Part shown: positions 35,337-44,542 of the stretch, one piece after another
Position numbering within the stretch: position 1 is the first letter of the stretch
How the letters are laid out: each line of letters starts with the position of its first letter
Assembly (NCBI RefSeq): GCF_014645555.1
Contig: NZ_BMLY01000007.1
Location: 1 to 64,000, forward strand
Direction: 5' to 3'
Source: Silvimonas amylolytica
GTDB taxonomy: Bacteria > Pseudomonadota > Gammaproteobacteria > Burkholderiales > Chitinibacteraceae
Length of the DNA: 64,000 nt
Position numbers and translations under genes: made by a program
The notes under the pieces: generated by a model
Databases searched by the model: none
Told to the model about the DNA's origin: nothing
Seen by the model: the letters and a program-made list of their open reading frames with translations, nothing else

Positions 35337-36728
35337 ATGGCTCTGCTGATTGTTCTGGCCGCACTGGCCTTGCTGATGTACACCGCATACCGCGGTTATA
35401 GCGTGATCCTGATGGCGCCGATCTGCGCGCTGGCCGCTGTCTTGCTCACTGACCCGACCCTGGTCGCGCCGGTGTTCAGCGGCATCTTCATGGAAAAGAT
35501 GGTCGTCTTCGTCAAACTGTATTTCCCGGTGTTCTTGCTGGGGTCTTTGTTTGGCAAGCTGGTTGAAATGTCGGGGTTTTCCAAGGCCATCGTCAACGCC
35601 GTGATCGGCTGGATTGGCCGGGAAAAAGCCATCGCCGTGATTGTGGTGGTCTGCGCGCTGCTGACTTATGGGGGTGTATCGCTATTTGTGGTGGTGTTTG
35701 CGGTCTACCCGTTTGCCGCCGAATTGTTCCGCCAGGGCAATATCCCCAAGCGTTTGATTCCGGGCGTGATTGCGCTGGGTGCGTTCTCGTTCACCATGGA
35801 TTCGCTGCCCGGTACGCCGCAGATCCAGAACATTATTCCCACAACCTTCTTCAAAACCACGACCTGGGCCGCGCCGTGGCTGGGGACGATTGGCGCCCTG
35901 TTCATCTTTGTGGTGGGTCTGTTGTACCTGAACTATCGCCGTCGACACCTGATTGCGGCGGGTGAAGGTTATGGCACGCAATTGCACAATGAACCCGCAC
36001 CGGTAGATACCCGTAACTTGCCTTCGCCCTGGCTGGCGATTGCGCCGCTGGTGTTGATTGGCGTCGTCAACTTTGCGCTGACCCGGCTCATCCCACTGTG
36101 GTACGGCACCAGCCACACGCTGGCCTTGCCCGGTCTGGCCAAGCCGGTCACAACAGCGATCCCGTCAGTGACTGGAATCTGGGCGGTTGAAGGCGCACTG
36201 CTGTTTGGCTGCCTGTTTGTGCTACTGACTGCCTTTGGTGCCGTACGCACCAAGGTGCAAGAAGGCAGCAAACAGGCGGTCGCCGGGGCTTTGCTGGCCG
36301 CCATGAACACGGCATCGGAATATGGTTTTGGCGGTGTGATTGCCGCATTGCCCGGTTTTATCGCCGTCAGCCATGCGCTCTCAGCCATCCCCAATCCGCT
36401 GGTCAACGCAGCCATCAGCGTCAGTACGCTGGCCGGGATTACCGGCTCGGCCTCAGGCGGGATGAGTCTGGCGCTGGCGGCCCTTTCAGAACAATTCATC
36501 GCCGCTGCCAATGCCGCGCATATTCCTATGGAAGTCCTGCATCGCGTGGTCGCCATGGCCTCGGGCGGCATGGATACGCTGCCGCACAACGGCGCCGTCA
36601 TCACGGTTCTGGCCGTCACCGGCCTCACCCACCGCGAGTCTTATCGCGACATCTTTGCCATTACCGTCATCAAGACGCTGGCCGTGTTCTTTGTGATCAC
36701 CGTGTACTACCTGACCGGTCTGGTCTGA
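35337..36728 (+). CDS. GntP family permease, probable 3-hydroxybutyrate importer
   Basis: A 463-residue inner-membrane permease with about 12 helices, of the GntP/CitMHS-like gluconate family. FSFTMDSLPGTPQIQNIIPT and the C-terminal GGMDTLPHNGAVITVL with a TLP-H motif are characteristic of this branch. Strong GGAGGAG precedes the ATG. It is the first gene of an operon with 3-hydroxybutyrate dehydrogenase and CoA-transferase, so D-3-hydroxybutyrate is the most likely substrate (inference from context). Confidence 0.88.
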   Translation: MALLIVLAALALLMYTAYRGYSVILMAPICALAAVLLTDPTLVAPVFSGIFMEKMVVFVKLYFPVFLLGSLFGKLVEMSGFSKAIVNAVIGWIGREKAIAVIVVVCALLTYGGVSLFVVVFAVYPFAAELFRQGNIPKRLIPGVIALGAFSFTMDSLPGTPQIQNIIPTTFFKTTTWAAPWLGTIGALFIFVVGLLYLNYRRRHLIAAGEGYGTQLHNEPAPVDTRNLPSPWLAIAPLVLIGVVNFALTRLIPLWYGTSHTLALPGLAKPVTTAIPSVTGIWAVEGALLFGCLFVLLTAFGAVRTKVQEGSKQAVAGALLAAMNTASEYGFGGVIAALPGFIAVSHALSAIPNPLVNAAISVSTLAGITGSASGGMSLALAALSEQFIAAANAAHIPMEVLHRVVAMASGGMDTLPHNGAVITVLAVTGLTHRESYRDIFAITVIKTLAVFFVITVYYLTGLV

Positions 36729-36761
36729 CCGTCGCCGCTGTTGCAACAAGGAGCTTTACCC

Positions 36762-37538
36762 ATGACAGACCTCAAAGGCAAAACCGCACTCATTACCGGA
36801 TCAACCAGCGGCATTGGCCTTGGCATTGCACAAGTGCTGGCCGGCCACGGCGCCAACATTATCCTTAATGGTTTTGGCGATGTACTGGCCGCGCAGCAAA
36901 GCGTCACCCACCATGCCGGCCGTGTCGGTTACCACGGTGCCGACTTGATGAAGCCGCAAGAAATCTCCGATTTGATGACCTACGCACAGAGCGAGTTTGG
37001 CGGCGTGGATATCCTGGTCAATAACGCGGGCATCCAGCATGTAGCCAGCGTGGAAGACTTTGCCCCCGAGCGTTGGGACGCGGTGATTGCGCTTAATCTC
37101 TCCGCCGCGTTTCACACCATGCGCCTGGCAATCCCGGGCATGAAACAACGCGGTTGGGGGCGGATTATCAATATCGCCTCCACCCATGGGCTGGTGGCTT
37201 CGGCCCAGAAATCCGCCTATGTCGCAGCCAAGCACGGCATTGTCGGTCTGACCAAAAGCGCCGCCCTGGAACTGGCGCAGACTGGTGTGACCTGCAACGC
37301 CATCTGTCCGGGCTGGGTAAAGACCCCGCTGGTAGAAAAGCAGATTGCCGACCGTGCCAAGGCAACGGGCATCAGCGTGGAACAAGCCTCGCGCGATCTC
37401 TTGCTGGAAAAACAACCCTCCGCCGAGTTTGTCACTCCACAGCAACTGGGCGAACTGGCGCTGTTTTTATGCAGCGATGCAGCGATACAAGTGCGCGGGG
37501 CCGCATGGGCCATGGATGGCGGATGGACGGCGCAATAA
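36762..37538 (+). CDS. bdhA: 3-hydroxybutyrate dehydrogenase
   Basis: A 258-residue short-chain dehydrogenase that oxidises D-3-hydroxybutyrate to acetoacetate with NAD. The cofactor motif TGSTSGIG is at about 10-17, NNAG near 90, and the catalytic Ser-Tyr-Lys are in the segments INIASTHG and SAYVAAKHG. The C-terminal WAMDGGWTAQ is typical of 3-hydroxybutyrate dehydrogenases. AAGGAG precedes the ATG. It follows the permease by 33 bases and precedes the CoA-transferase genes, a coherent pathway for polyhydroxybutyrate monomer use. Confidence 0.94.
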   Translation: MTDLKGKTALITGSTSGIGLGIAQVLAGHGANIILNGFGDVLAAQQSVTHHAGRVGYHGADLMKPQEISDLMTYAQSEFGGVDILVNNAGIQHVASVEDFAPERWDAVIALNLSAAFHTMRLAIPGMKQRGWGRIINIASTHGLVASAQKSAYVAAKHGIVGLTKSAALELAQTGVTCNAICPGWVKTPLVEKQIADRAKATGISVEQASRDLLLEKQPSAEFVTPQQLGELALFLCSDAAIQVRGAAWAMDGGWTAQ

Positions 37539-37576
37539 GCGCCACCATCCGATAAAACGAGGAGCACCTTCACACA

Positions 37577-38284
37577 ATGAACAAACTCTATCCCGATGCA
37601 AAAACCGCGCTGGCAGACATCGTCGCCCATGGCCAGATCATTGCCGTCGGCGGCTTTGGTCTGTGCGGCATTCCAGAAGCCCTGATCGCTGCACTGCGCA
37701 ATTCTGGTGTGCGTGACCTGACGGCGATTTCCAACAATGCGGGCGTTGATGGCTTTGGCCTTGGGCAACTGCTGGAAACGCGGCAGATCCGCAAAATGAT
37801 CTCCAGCTATGTGGGTGAAAACAAAGAATTCGAGCGTCAGTACCTCTCCGGTGAACTAGAGCTGGAATTCACCCCGCAAGGCACCCTGGCTGAAAAACTA
37901 CGCGCTGGTGGTGCAGGCATCCCGGCGTTTTTCACGCCCACCGGTTATGGCACCCTTGTGGCCGCTGGCAAGGAAACGCGCGAGTTCAACGGCAAGATGT
38001 ACGTCATGGAAACCGCACTGGTCGCGGATGTCTCGCTGGTCAAAGCATGGAAAGCCGATAAGGCGGGCAACCTGGTGTACCGCCGTACCGCGCGCAACTT
38101 CAATCCTAACGTCGCCACCGCCGGCAAGATCACCGTGGCCGAAGCGGAAATCATTGTCGAAACCGGCGAGCTGGACCCGGACGAGATCCACACCCCTGGC
38201 ATTTTTGTGCACCGGCTGGTGCATAACCCGCACCCGGAAAAGCGCATTGAACAACGCACCATCACCGCTGCGAAGGAGGGCTGA
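37577..38284 (+). CDS. scoA: 3-oxoacid CoA-transferase subunit A
   Basis: A 235-residue alpha subunit of succinyl-CoA:3-ketoacid (acetoacetate) CoA-transferase. It has [13 protein letters not shown] near the N-terminus, [12 protein letters not shown], and [15 protein letters not shown]. With subunit B it activates acetoacetate to acetoacetyl-CoA. The gene is followed after two bases by subunit B. GGAG precedes the ATG. It could also be named atoD; the pairing with 3-hydroxybutyrate dehydrogenase favours the SCOT role. Confidence 0.94.
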   Translation: MNKLYPDAKTALADIVAHGQIIAVGGFGLCGIPEALIAALRNSGVRDLTAISNNAGVDGFGLGQLLETRQIRKMISSYVGENKEFERQYLSGELELEFTPQGTLAEKLRAGGAGIPAFFTPTGYGTLVAAGKETREFNGKMYVMETALVADVSLVKAWKADKAGNLVYRRTARNFNPNVATAGKITVAEAEIIVETGELDPDEIHTPGIFVHRLVHNPHPEKRIEQRTITAAKEG

Positions 38285-38286
38285 GC

Positions 38287-38931
38287 ATGGCATGGACCCG
38301 CGATGAAATGGCCACCCGCGCCGCTGATGAACTGCGCGACGGTTTTTATGTAAACCTGGGCATCGGCCTGCCAACCCTGGTCGCCAACCACGTCCCGGCC
38401 GGGATTGAAGTGTGGCTGCAGTCTGAAAACGGTCTCTTGGGTATTGGCCCTTTTCCGACCGAGGATCAGGTCGATCCAGACCTGATCAACGCCGGCAAGC
38501 AGACCATTACCACCCTGCCTGGCTCTGCGACATTTGCCAGCGCTGATTCATTTGGCATGATCCGCGGCGGCAAGATCAACCTGGCCATTCTGGGCGCCAT
38601 GCAAGTGAGTGAGTTTGGCGATCTGGCCAACTGGATGATCCCGGGCAAGATGGTCAAAGGCATGGGCGGTGCGATGGATCTGGTTGCAGGCGTGGGCCGG
38701 GTGATCGTGTTGATGGAGCACGTGGCGCGCCAAAAGGACGGCACGACTGAACTCAAGCTGCTGCCCAAATGCACCTTGCCGCTAACCGGTGTGGGCGTGG
38801 TAGACCTGATCATTACCGATCTGGGCGTACTGGCAGTGACGGATGAAGGGTTGGTGGTAAGAGAACTGGCGCCCGGGGTAACACGACAGGAAGTACAGGA
38901 TGCGACGGGCGTGACAGTGAAGTTTGGTTAG
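38287..38931 (+). CDS. scoB: 3-oxoacid CoA-transferase subunit B
   Basis: A 214-residue beta subunit carrying the catalytic Glu in [10 protein letters not shown], which forms the enzyme-CoA thioester. [17 protein letters not shown] and [28 protein letters not shown] are family segments. AAGGAGG lies in the tail of scoA and drives translation. Last gene of the operon, followed by a terminator shared with ubiH. Confidence 0.95.
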   Translation: MAWTRDEMATRAADELRDGFYVNLGIGLPTLVANHVPAGIEVWLQSENGLLGIGPFPTEDQVDPDLINAGKQTITTLPGSATFASADSFGMIRGGKINLAILGAMQVSEFGDLANWMIPGKMVKGMGGAMDLVAGVGRVIVLMEHVARQKDGTTELKLLPKCTLPLTGVGVVDLIITDLGVLAVTDEGLVVRELAPGVTRQEVQDATGVTVKFG

Positions 38932-38940
38932 TGCACCAAT

Positions 38941-38975
38941 AAAAAGGGCGGCATTGCCTGGCAAACCGCCCTTTC
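38941..38975. terminator. terminator between scoB and ubiH
   Basis: AAAGGGCGG pairs with CCGCCCTTT, with an inner TTGCC/GGCAA stem; T-runs on both strands. Confidence 0.82.
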
Positions 38976-38987
38976 TATATCCGGCAC

Positions 38988-40166
38988 TTACTTCACTCCG
39001 TACACCAGCCGCCGCGTGAATCCGCGCCGCAATGGTCCGATCTGATCCAGCGCCAGCATCCCCAGACTACGGGCATGCTTCATCAGTACATTGGGCTGTT
39101 CAAACAGCGTAATGAGGTTATCTGTAAACGCGGTCACCGAGCCCGCATCCTTGCGCCGCAAAGTTGCATACCGCTCCAGCATGCTGGTCTCGCCCAATGT
39201 ATGCCCCGGCATGGTCGAGATCACGTCGGCCAGTGTCGATGCGTCCCGCAAGCCCAGATTCAAACCCTGGCCGGCAACCGGGTGCAAGGTCTGCGCTGCG
39301 TTGCCAATCATCACCATGCGATCCGTCACTACCGAATCCAGCGTTTTCAGCGCCAGTGGCCAGCTGCGCCGCGCGCCGACCGCGGTAAAACCGGGAACTC
39401 GGCCAGAGAAACGGTTAGCGACCGCGGTCATGAAGGTTTCGTCATCCAGCGACAGTCGGGCTTCGGCTTGCTCTGGCGTTTGCGTCCAGATCAGCATGTA
39501 GTCATCGCCATAGGGCAGCAGTGCCATGGGGCCGTCATCGGCAAAGCGTTCATACGCCACGTTGTTGTGCGGCACCGTCGGCGTCAGCGTGGCCAGAATG
39601 GCGTGCTGGTTATAAGACTTTACCGTTTGCTGTACGCCGTCGATCTCGCTCACCAACTTGCCGCCATCGGCCAGAATGACCAGACGTGCTGTCATGCTGA
39701 CGGCACCCGTTTGCGTCGCCAGTTGCAGTTCGGCAAAGCGCGACAGGCTGCGAACGCCAGTCACACGCGTACCCAGCGCCAATTGCGCCGGGCCGGTGGC
39801 CAGTTGTTCCAGCGCCAGTCTGGCCAGCTTTTCATATCCCACCACATAACCCAACGCTGGCAGATTAAGTTCATCTGCCGTCAGTTCAGTGCGGCCGATC
39901 GAGCCTTGCTGCGAAACATGCACGCGCTGAATGGCCGTGGGCGCCAGCCGTTCCTGCCACAGCCCGGCTTCCAGCAGGTTCTGGTAGCTGGACCACGACA
40001 ACGCCAGTGCGCGCGGGTCGGTAGCACCGTCGTCAACGCTTTGCCGTGCTTCGATAGCAATGGCTTTGCGCCCCTGCCGCGCCAGCCGCTGCGCCACCAG
40101 CGCACCCACCGGGCCGCCTCCAACAATGGCGATATCAACGTGGCAAGGCAGGTGACGGACGATCAT
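38988..40166 (-). CDS. ubiH: FAD-dependent ubiquinone hydroxylase, UbiH-like
   Basis: A 392-residue flavin monooxygenase of the UbiH/UbiF/UbiI family acting on the ubiquinone ring. The FAD motif GGGPVGALVAQRLARQG is at about 16-32, and GNAAQTLHPVAGQGLNLGLRD is the family signature near 300. Position after pepP matches the pepP-ubiH order of E. coli and points to UbiH (C4 hydroxylation), but the ring position cannot be assigned from sequence. The gap to pepP is 35 bases. Confidence 0.88.
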   Translation of the reverse strand: MIVRHLPCHVDIAIVGGGPVGALVAQRLARQGRKAIAIEARQSVDDGATDPRALALSWSSYQNLLEAGLWQERLAPTAIQRVHVSQQGSIGRTELTADELNLPALGYVVGYEKLARLALEQLATGPAQLALGTRVTGVRSLSRFAELQLATQTGAVSMTARLVILADGGKLVSEIDGVQQTVKSYNQHAILATLTPTVPHNNVAYERFADDGPMALLPYGDDYMLIWTQTPEQAEARLSLDDETFMTAVANRFSGRVPGFTAVGARRSWPLALKTLDSVVTDRMVMIGNAAQTLHPVAGQGLNLGLRDASTLADVISTMPGHTLGETSMLERYATLRRKDAGSVTAFTDNLITLFEQPNVLMKHARSLGMLALDQIGPLRRGFTRRLVYGVK

Positions 40167-40201
40167 GTTCTGGTTCCGTTGTAATGGGGAAGGTCGTTGG
40201 T

Positions 40202-41518
40202 TCAGGCTGCACGAGCCATGATGGCTTCAATATCGGCCACGGTGCGCGGGCAATCATCAGACAGGATCAACGGGCCGGTTTCGGTCAGCACGATGTCGTC
40301 TTCGATGCGCACACCAATGTACTCATATGCCTTGGGCACATTGTCCGCCGGCCGAATATACAAGCCCGGTTCGATAGTAAATGCCATGCCAACTTCCAGC
40401 ACACGGTCTTCGCCATCAATCTTGTAGCGGCCGGCGTCATGCACATCCAGCCCCAGCCAATGGCCGGTGCCATGCATATAAAACTGGCGGAACGTCTTGT
40501 TCTCAATGGCTTCTTCCGCCGTGCCGGTCAGAAAACCCAGCTCGATCAAACCCGCCGTCAGCGTTTTGACCGCGGCATCATGCATGGCGCTGTAACGATT
40601 GCCCGGTTTGGCCTGTTCCAGCGCGGCGGCGTGGGCGGCCAGCACCAGTTCATAGATGGTTTTCTGTTCTGGCGTGAAGCGACCATTGATGGGGAAGGTG
40701 CGGGTGATGTCGCTGGCGTAGCCTTCGATTTCGCAACCGGCATCAATCAACAGCAGGTCGCCATCCTGCATCAGGCGATCGTTCTTGTCGTAATGCAGCA
40801 CGCAGGCGTTCGGGCCGCTGGCGACAATCGAGGTATACGCCGGGAAACGACTACCGCTGCGGTAGTACTCGTGCTGCAATTCAGCCTCGACCACGTATTC
40901 GCGAATACCCGCTTTGGCGGCCTGCATGGCGCGGATGTGTGCCACGCTGTTGATCTTGCCTGCGCGGTGCATGGCGTCGATTTCGTGGGCGTCTTTGAAC
41001 AGACGCATTTCGGCGACGATCTCTGCCGCATCAACCACTTCGGTCGGCGCAGTCACGCCGGTGCGCGATTGCGCGCGTACGCCATTGATCCAGCCCGACA
41101 GACGTGCATCCCAGGTGGCATCAGCACCCAGCGCAAAATACACACGCGGCTGGTTCTTCAACAGGTTGACGATCTCGGTATCGAGTTCGTCAATGGTGTA
41201 GGCCTCATCAAAACCAAACTCGGCTTTGGCCGCTTCAGGTCCGTAACGAAAACCGTCCCAGATTTCCCGGGTTTCGTCTTTGGGACGACAGAACAGCACC
41301 GCTTTGGATGTTTCTTCACCGATCACCAGTGCGATCACGGCCTCCGGCTCCTGGAAACCGCTCAGATAATAAAAGCTGGAGTCGTAGCGAAACGGGAACG
41401 TGGAATCGGCATTGCGGGTTTGTTCTGGCGCGGTGGGCAGAATCAACACGCCAGGGGCGAGTTGCTCAAAAAGGCGCTGGCGGCGGGAAGAAAACTGCTG
41501 CAAAGAAGCGGATTGCAT
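40202..41518 (-). CDS. pepP: Xaa-Pro aminopeptidase
   Basis: A 438-residue M24B metallopeptidase that removes N-terminal residues before proline. The N-terminal creatinase-like domain is followed by the pita-bread catalytic domain with the five metal ligands: Asp in LLIDAGCE, Asp in SDITRTFP, His in HGTGHWLGLDVHD, Glu in TIEPGLY and Glu in VRIEDDI. GGAGT lies 6 bases before the ATG. Co-transcribed with ubiH. Confidence 0.95.
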   Translation of the reverse strand: MQSASLQQFSSRRQRLFEQLAPGVLILPTAPEQTRNADSTFPFRYDSSFYYLSGFQEPEAVIALVIGEETSKAVLFCRPKDETREIWDGFRYGPEAAKAEFGFDEAYTIDELDTEIVNLLKNQPRVYFALGADATWDARLSGWINGVRAQSRTGVTAPTEVVDAAEIVAEMRLFKDAHEIDAMHRAGKINSVAHIRAMQAAKAGIREYVVEAELQHEYYRSGSRFPAYTSIVASGPNACVLHYDKNDRLMQDGDLLLIDAGCEIEGYASDITRTFPINGRFTPEQKTIYELVLAAHAAALEQAKPGNRYSAMHDAAVKTLTAGLIELGFLTGTAEEAIENKTFRQFYMHGTGHWLGLDVHDAGRYKIDGEDRVLEVGMAFTIEPGLYIRPADNVPKAYEYIGVRIEDDIVLTETGPLILSDDCPRTVADIEAIMARAA

Positions 41519-41584
41519 CGAAACTCCATGAAGCGGGCGTTCCGGATCACGGGCGCACGCATTTATTGTGTTGTTGATGCATGC

Positions 41585-41590
41585 ATTATA
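41585..41590 (-). promoter_or_regulatory. probable -10 element for pepP-ubiH
   Basis: On the minus strand TATAAT lies 67 bases before the pepP ATG, just after the allA stop. No good -35 was found. Confidence 0.35.
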
Positions 41591-41609
41591 CCGGCAAGCG
41601 CGCCACTGC

Positions 41610-42104
41610 TCAGGCCGGGATCACACCCTGTGGCGCCAGCACGATTTCATCGCAATTGCCGCCGGGGCCAGCGCGGTCGATCACCAGAAAATCACTGACC
41701 GCATGCAGCGCCAGCAAAGGGTGATGCCAGGTGCCTGGCGCGTAGTTCACGCCCTGATCGCCGCGCGCCAGAAACACCCGGACATCGGCCACCGACACGC
41801 CCTCCCCCGGCCGCGCAACCGCCACCAGATACGGCCGGCCAGAGAGCGGCATAAAGGCCTGGCTACCTTTGGGATGCCGCTCCAGCATGACCAGCGCAAA
41901 CGGCAAACTACGCGGCTGGCCGCGAAAGATACTGACGATGGCGTGACCTTGCGGATCGGTAGCGATCGTCATCAGGTCATGAAAACGTTCGGTATTGCCG
42001 CCATTAATGGGGAAATGCCGGGTGCTGTCAGAGGCCTCAATCACATCGCCAAACGGCGCGAATGCCTCCGCCGTCAGCGGTTCAACCGTCAGCACCACGC
42101 TCAT
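41610..42104 (-). CDS. allA: ureidoglycolate lyase
   Basis: A 164-residue AllA-type enzyme that splits ureidoglycolate into glyoxylate and urea, the last step of allantoin breakdown. It has the N-terminal [14 protein letters not shown], the central [14 protein letters not shown] with the conserved His, and [10 protein letters not shown] near the C-terminus. Its start overlaps the allantoicase stop (ATGA). Last gene of the minus-strand allantoin cluster. Confidence 0.94.
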   Translation of the reverse strand: MSVVLTVEPLTAEAFAPFGDVIEASDSTRHFPINGGNTERFHDLMTIATDPQGHAIVSIFRGQPRSLPFALVMLERHPKGSQAFMPLSGRPYLVAVARPGEGVSVADVRVFLARGDQGVNYAPGTWHHPLLALHAVSDFLVIDRAGPGGNCDEIVLAPQGVIPA

Positions 42105-43108
42105 CGCGCCACCTTGCCCCAGATACGTAGCCGCGACACACCGCCATCCGGAATGATATTGAGCCGCACATGCGTCACCGGCCCCAGCGCAGCAATGCCA
42201 TCGGCAAAGGTGTGGATCGCATCCATCTGCAGTTTGCGTTCATCCAGCAGCACGGGCCAGAACATACTCTGCGTAATGATGGATTGATCCGTCCCGCCGT
42301 CCATGCAGGCGGCCTGGATCATGCAGCGATCCGGGTAATTGCCTTTGAAATGAGCGGTATCGACTTCGATGCGCTCCACAACCCCCGGCGCGCCCAGGGC
42401 GAGAATGCACCAGTCATTGCCAGGCTCGCGGCGACGGCGGGTTTCCCAGCCATCCCCCATATTGATGCCGCGCCCTGGCAGCAAGAGATTGGATGCCGCG
42501 CCAAAGTGCGCATCATTGAACGCCACCGCACGGCCACCATTTTCCAGTGCAGCCAGGTCATACACTTTGCCCGGCTCATCAAACGCACCGACTGGCTGAC
42601 CGTACACACGCAGACGGGCGATACCGCCGTCCGGGTAAATGTGGATGCGCAGATGTGTATATGCGCTTGAGTCGGTGGCGGGCAGATAGTGGTGACTATT
42701 GCCAGAGAGGCTGGTGGAGGTCAGCACCTCAGTCCACTGCGCATTGGCCAGCACGGCTGGATCATCGCTGATGGCATCCGTGCCTTCAATCGACACGGCG
42801 GGTGCGTAGTTACCGGTGAAGTGGCTGGTATCCACATCAAACCCCGCAAGCACGCCCTTGCGACCGAGCTTGATGATGGACCAGTCATGCCCCATCACTC
42901 GCTTGCGACGGGTTTCCCAGCCATCCATCCACTTGCCGTTGTCGTCGTACTTGCCGGGGACGAACACAGCCGGTTCAGGGTTAAGCATGCGGGACAGTGG
43001 GGCGAAGAATTCATCGCTGGCCGTGATGGGCAGGGCCCCCAGGCGCGGGTCGGCCAGATTGATGCTGGTTTTGGTCCAGGTGGGGAGTGTGGAGGTGTCG
43101 GTGGTCAT
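42101..43108 (-). CDS. alc: allantoicase
   Basis: A 335-residue allantoicase that hydrolyses allantoate to ureidoglycolate and urea. The protein is an internal duplication: both halves carry a G-W-E-T-R-R-x-R motif ([15 protein letters not shown] near 63-77 and [14 protein letters not shown] near 218) and a GNYP/GNYA..DT-HF-GN segment. It lies 493 bases after puuE, with an inverted-repeat-bounded element in the gap, and overlaps allA by 4 bases. Confidence 0.95.
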   Translation of the reverse strand: MTTDTSTLPTWTKTSINLADPRLGALPITASDEFFAPLSRMLNPEPAVFVPGKYDDNGKWMDGWETRRKRVMGHDWSIIKLGRKGVLAGFDVDTSHFTGNYAPAVSIEGTDAISDDPAVLANAQWTEVLTSTSLSGNSHHYLPATDSSAYTHLRIHIYPDGGIARLRVYGQPVGAFDEPGKVYDLAALENGGRAVAFNDAHFGAASNLLLPGRGINMGDGWETRRRREPGNDWCILALGAPGVVERIEVDTAHFKGNYPDRCMIQAACMDGGTDQSIITQSMFWPVLLDERKLQMDAIHTFADGIAALGPVTHVRLNIIPDGGVSRLRIWGKVAR

Positions 43109-43147
43109 GGATGCGGGGCCTGGGTTGTTGAGTGGCTTTGTTTTGTT

Positions 43148-43526
43148 TTAGCGCCTGCGGCGCGGTTGGTTAGAACTGGATTCCGGCTCAGGGCCGGAAT
43201 GACGATGTAGTGGGACGCAAACAAATCATTCTTGCAGGCAGACGGTTTGGCTGTTGCAGTTGCTGTTGTTTTTGACTTGCCTCCCCCTTGACCGCGCTGA
43301 GCATCGCAGCGGGGCCTGGGGTTTTGGCGGAAGGGTGTTTGAGCGAAGCGAGTTCCCTGAAGCCAGCCGGGCACCGCGAGAAGCGCAAGGAACCCGAAGG
43401 GCGCCGTCGCAGGGGTCGTTTTTCTTTGGGCACTTTCTTTGGGGCCGCCGAGGTTGGCGATCCAAAAGAAAGGTCCTTGCTGTCGGGCAACCCCCGACAT
43501 TCAAAACACCGCGCCGCAGGCGCTAA
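43148..43526. repeat. 379-bp element bounded by perfect 19-bp inverted repeats
   Basis: TTAGCGCCTGCGGCGCGGT at 43148-43166 is repeated exactly, in reverse complement, at 43508-43526. Inside are a REP-like hairpin ATTCCGGC-TCAGG-GCCGGAAT (43180-43200) and a segment with CTTTGGGCACTTTCTTTGG and AAAAGAAAGG that resembles non-coding repeats common in betaproteobacterial genomes. No transposase gene is present. It may be a miniature non-autonomous element or a genome-wide intergenic repeat. Confidence 0.7.
43180..43200. repeat. REP-like palindrome
   Basis: ATTCCGGC-TCAGG-GCCGGAAT, a perfect 8-bp inverted repeat followed by GACG, of the type scattered between genes in many proteobacteria. Confidence 0.55.
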
Positions 43527-43601
43527 CAACAGGTTTAAGCAACCACGGTGGATTGTCGCTACCGCTCCGAACCCACCCTACAGCCACCATCGCAAAAGCC
43601 C

Positions 43602-44525
43602 TCATCCACCAACTGGATGCACCTCCCGCCAATGCCGCGCCACATCCACCCGGCGACAAACCCAAACCCGATCATGCTTCTCAATGTGGTCCAGAAACCG
43701 CTGTAACGAGCGCATTCGCCCCGGTCGCCCCAACAGGCGGCAATGCATGCCAATACTCAGCATCTTCGGGCAGTCCTCCCCTTCCGCATACAGCACGTCA
43801 AACGCATCGCGCAGATAGGTAAAAAAGTCATCGCCCTGTGAGAACCCTTGCGGCAGGGAAAACCGCATGTCATTGGTGTCCAGCGTATACGGCACAATCA
43901 AATGCGGGGTTTGCTCACCATTGGTTTTGGTCACTGTCGTCCAGAACGGCAGGTCATCGCCGTAATAGTCCGAGTCATACAAAAAACCGCCGTAATCGGC
44001 CACCAGCCGCCGGGTATTGGGGCTGTCGCGGCCGGTGTACCAGCCTACGGCACGCTCACCGGTCAGGCGCTGGATGATCTCCATGCCGATGCGCAGGTGC
44101 TCGCGCTCTTCCGCCTCGGGCATGTCTTGATAGTGAATCCAGCGCCAGCCGTGGCAGGCAATCTCGTGGCCCAGTTCGACAAACGCTTGCGTCACTTCCG
44201 GGTTGCGTTCCAGCGCCATCGATACGCCAAACACGGTCAGTGGCAGGCCGCGTTTTTCAAATTCGTTCAGAATCCGCCACACGCCAGCGCGCGAACCGTA
44301 TTCGTAGACAGATTCCATGGATAAATGCCGATCCGCAAAGGACGGCGGGTTGAAGAGCTCACTCAAAAACTGCTCAGAACCCTTGTCCCCATGCAGCACG
44401 CAGTTCTCACCGCCCTCTTCGTAATTGAGCACAAACTGCACGGCAATTTTCGCCTTGCCGGGCCACTGCGCTTGCGGCGGGTTGCGGCCGTAGCCAATCA
44501 GGTCACGCGGGTACGCTTGCGTCAT
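43602..44525 (-). CDS. puuE: allantoinase, PuuE family
   Basis: A 307-residue metal-independent-type allantoinase of the polysaccharide-deacetylase fold, which opens the hydantoin ring of allantoin to allantoate. Landmarks are the start YPRDLIGYGRNPP, FVLNYEEGGENCVLHGD, ELGHEIACHGWRWIHYQ and SIGMHCRLLGRPGR. It follows the racemase gene by 17 bases. The next pathway gene, alc, lies beyond the inverted-repeat element. Confidence 0.95.
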   Translation of the reverse strand: MTQAYPRDLIGYGRNPPQAQWPGKAKIAVQFVLNYEEGGENCVLHGDKGSEQFLSELFNPPSFADRHLSMESVYEYGSRAGVWRILNEFEKRGLPLTVFGVSMALERNPEVTQAFVELGHEIACHGWRWIHYQDMPEAEEREHLRIGMEIIQRLTGERAVGWYTGRDSPNTRRLVADYGGFLYDSDYYGDDLPFWTTVTKTNGEQTPHLIVPYTLDTNDMRFSLPQGFSQGDDFFTYLRDAFDVLYAEGEDCPKMLSIGMHCRLLGRPGRMRSLQRFLDHIEKHDRVWVCRRVDVARHWREVHPVGG

Positions 44526-44542
44526 GAAACGGTCCGGAAAGG

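Larger units (their letters stand above)
43109..43601. other. long gene-free gap inside the allantoin operon
   Basis: Normal operon spacing is broken here. Most of the gap is the 19-bp inverted-repeat element at 43148-43526. The reading frames inside it read like frames through repeated non-coding DNA and are not called as genes. Confidence 0.7.

Noticed and set aside
39075-40184. Open frame of 369 codons on the plus strand
   Set aside because: Antisense to ubiH, with no recognisable domain and no ribosome-binding site.
40184-41698. Open frame of 504 codons on the plus strand
   Set aside because: It lies antisense to pepP and allA, whose products are complete and conserved; the composition is the Gln/His/Arg-rich type expected of a shadow frame in GC-rich DNA.
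43188-43529. Frames of about 90-130 codons in the inverted-repeat element
   Set aside because: They run through repeat DNA on both strands at once, resemble commonly mis-annotated proteins of intergenic repeats, and lack ribosome-binding sites.
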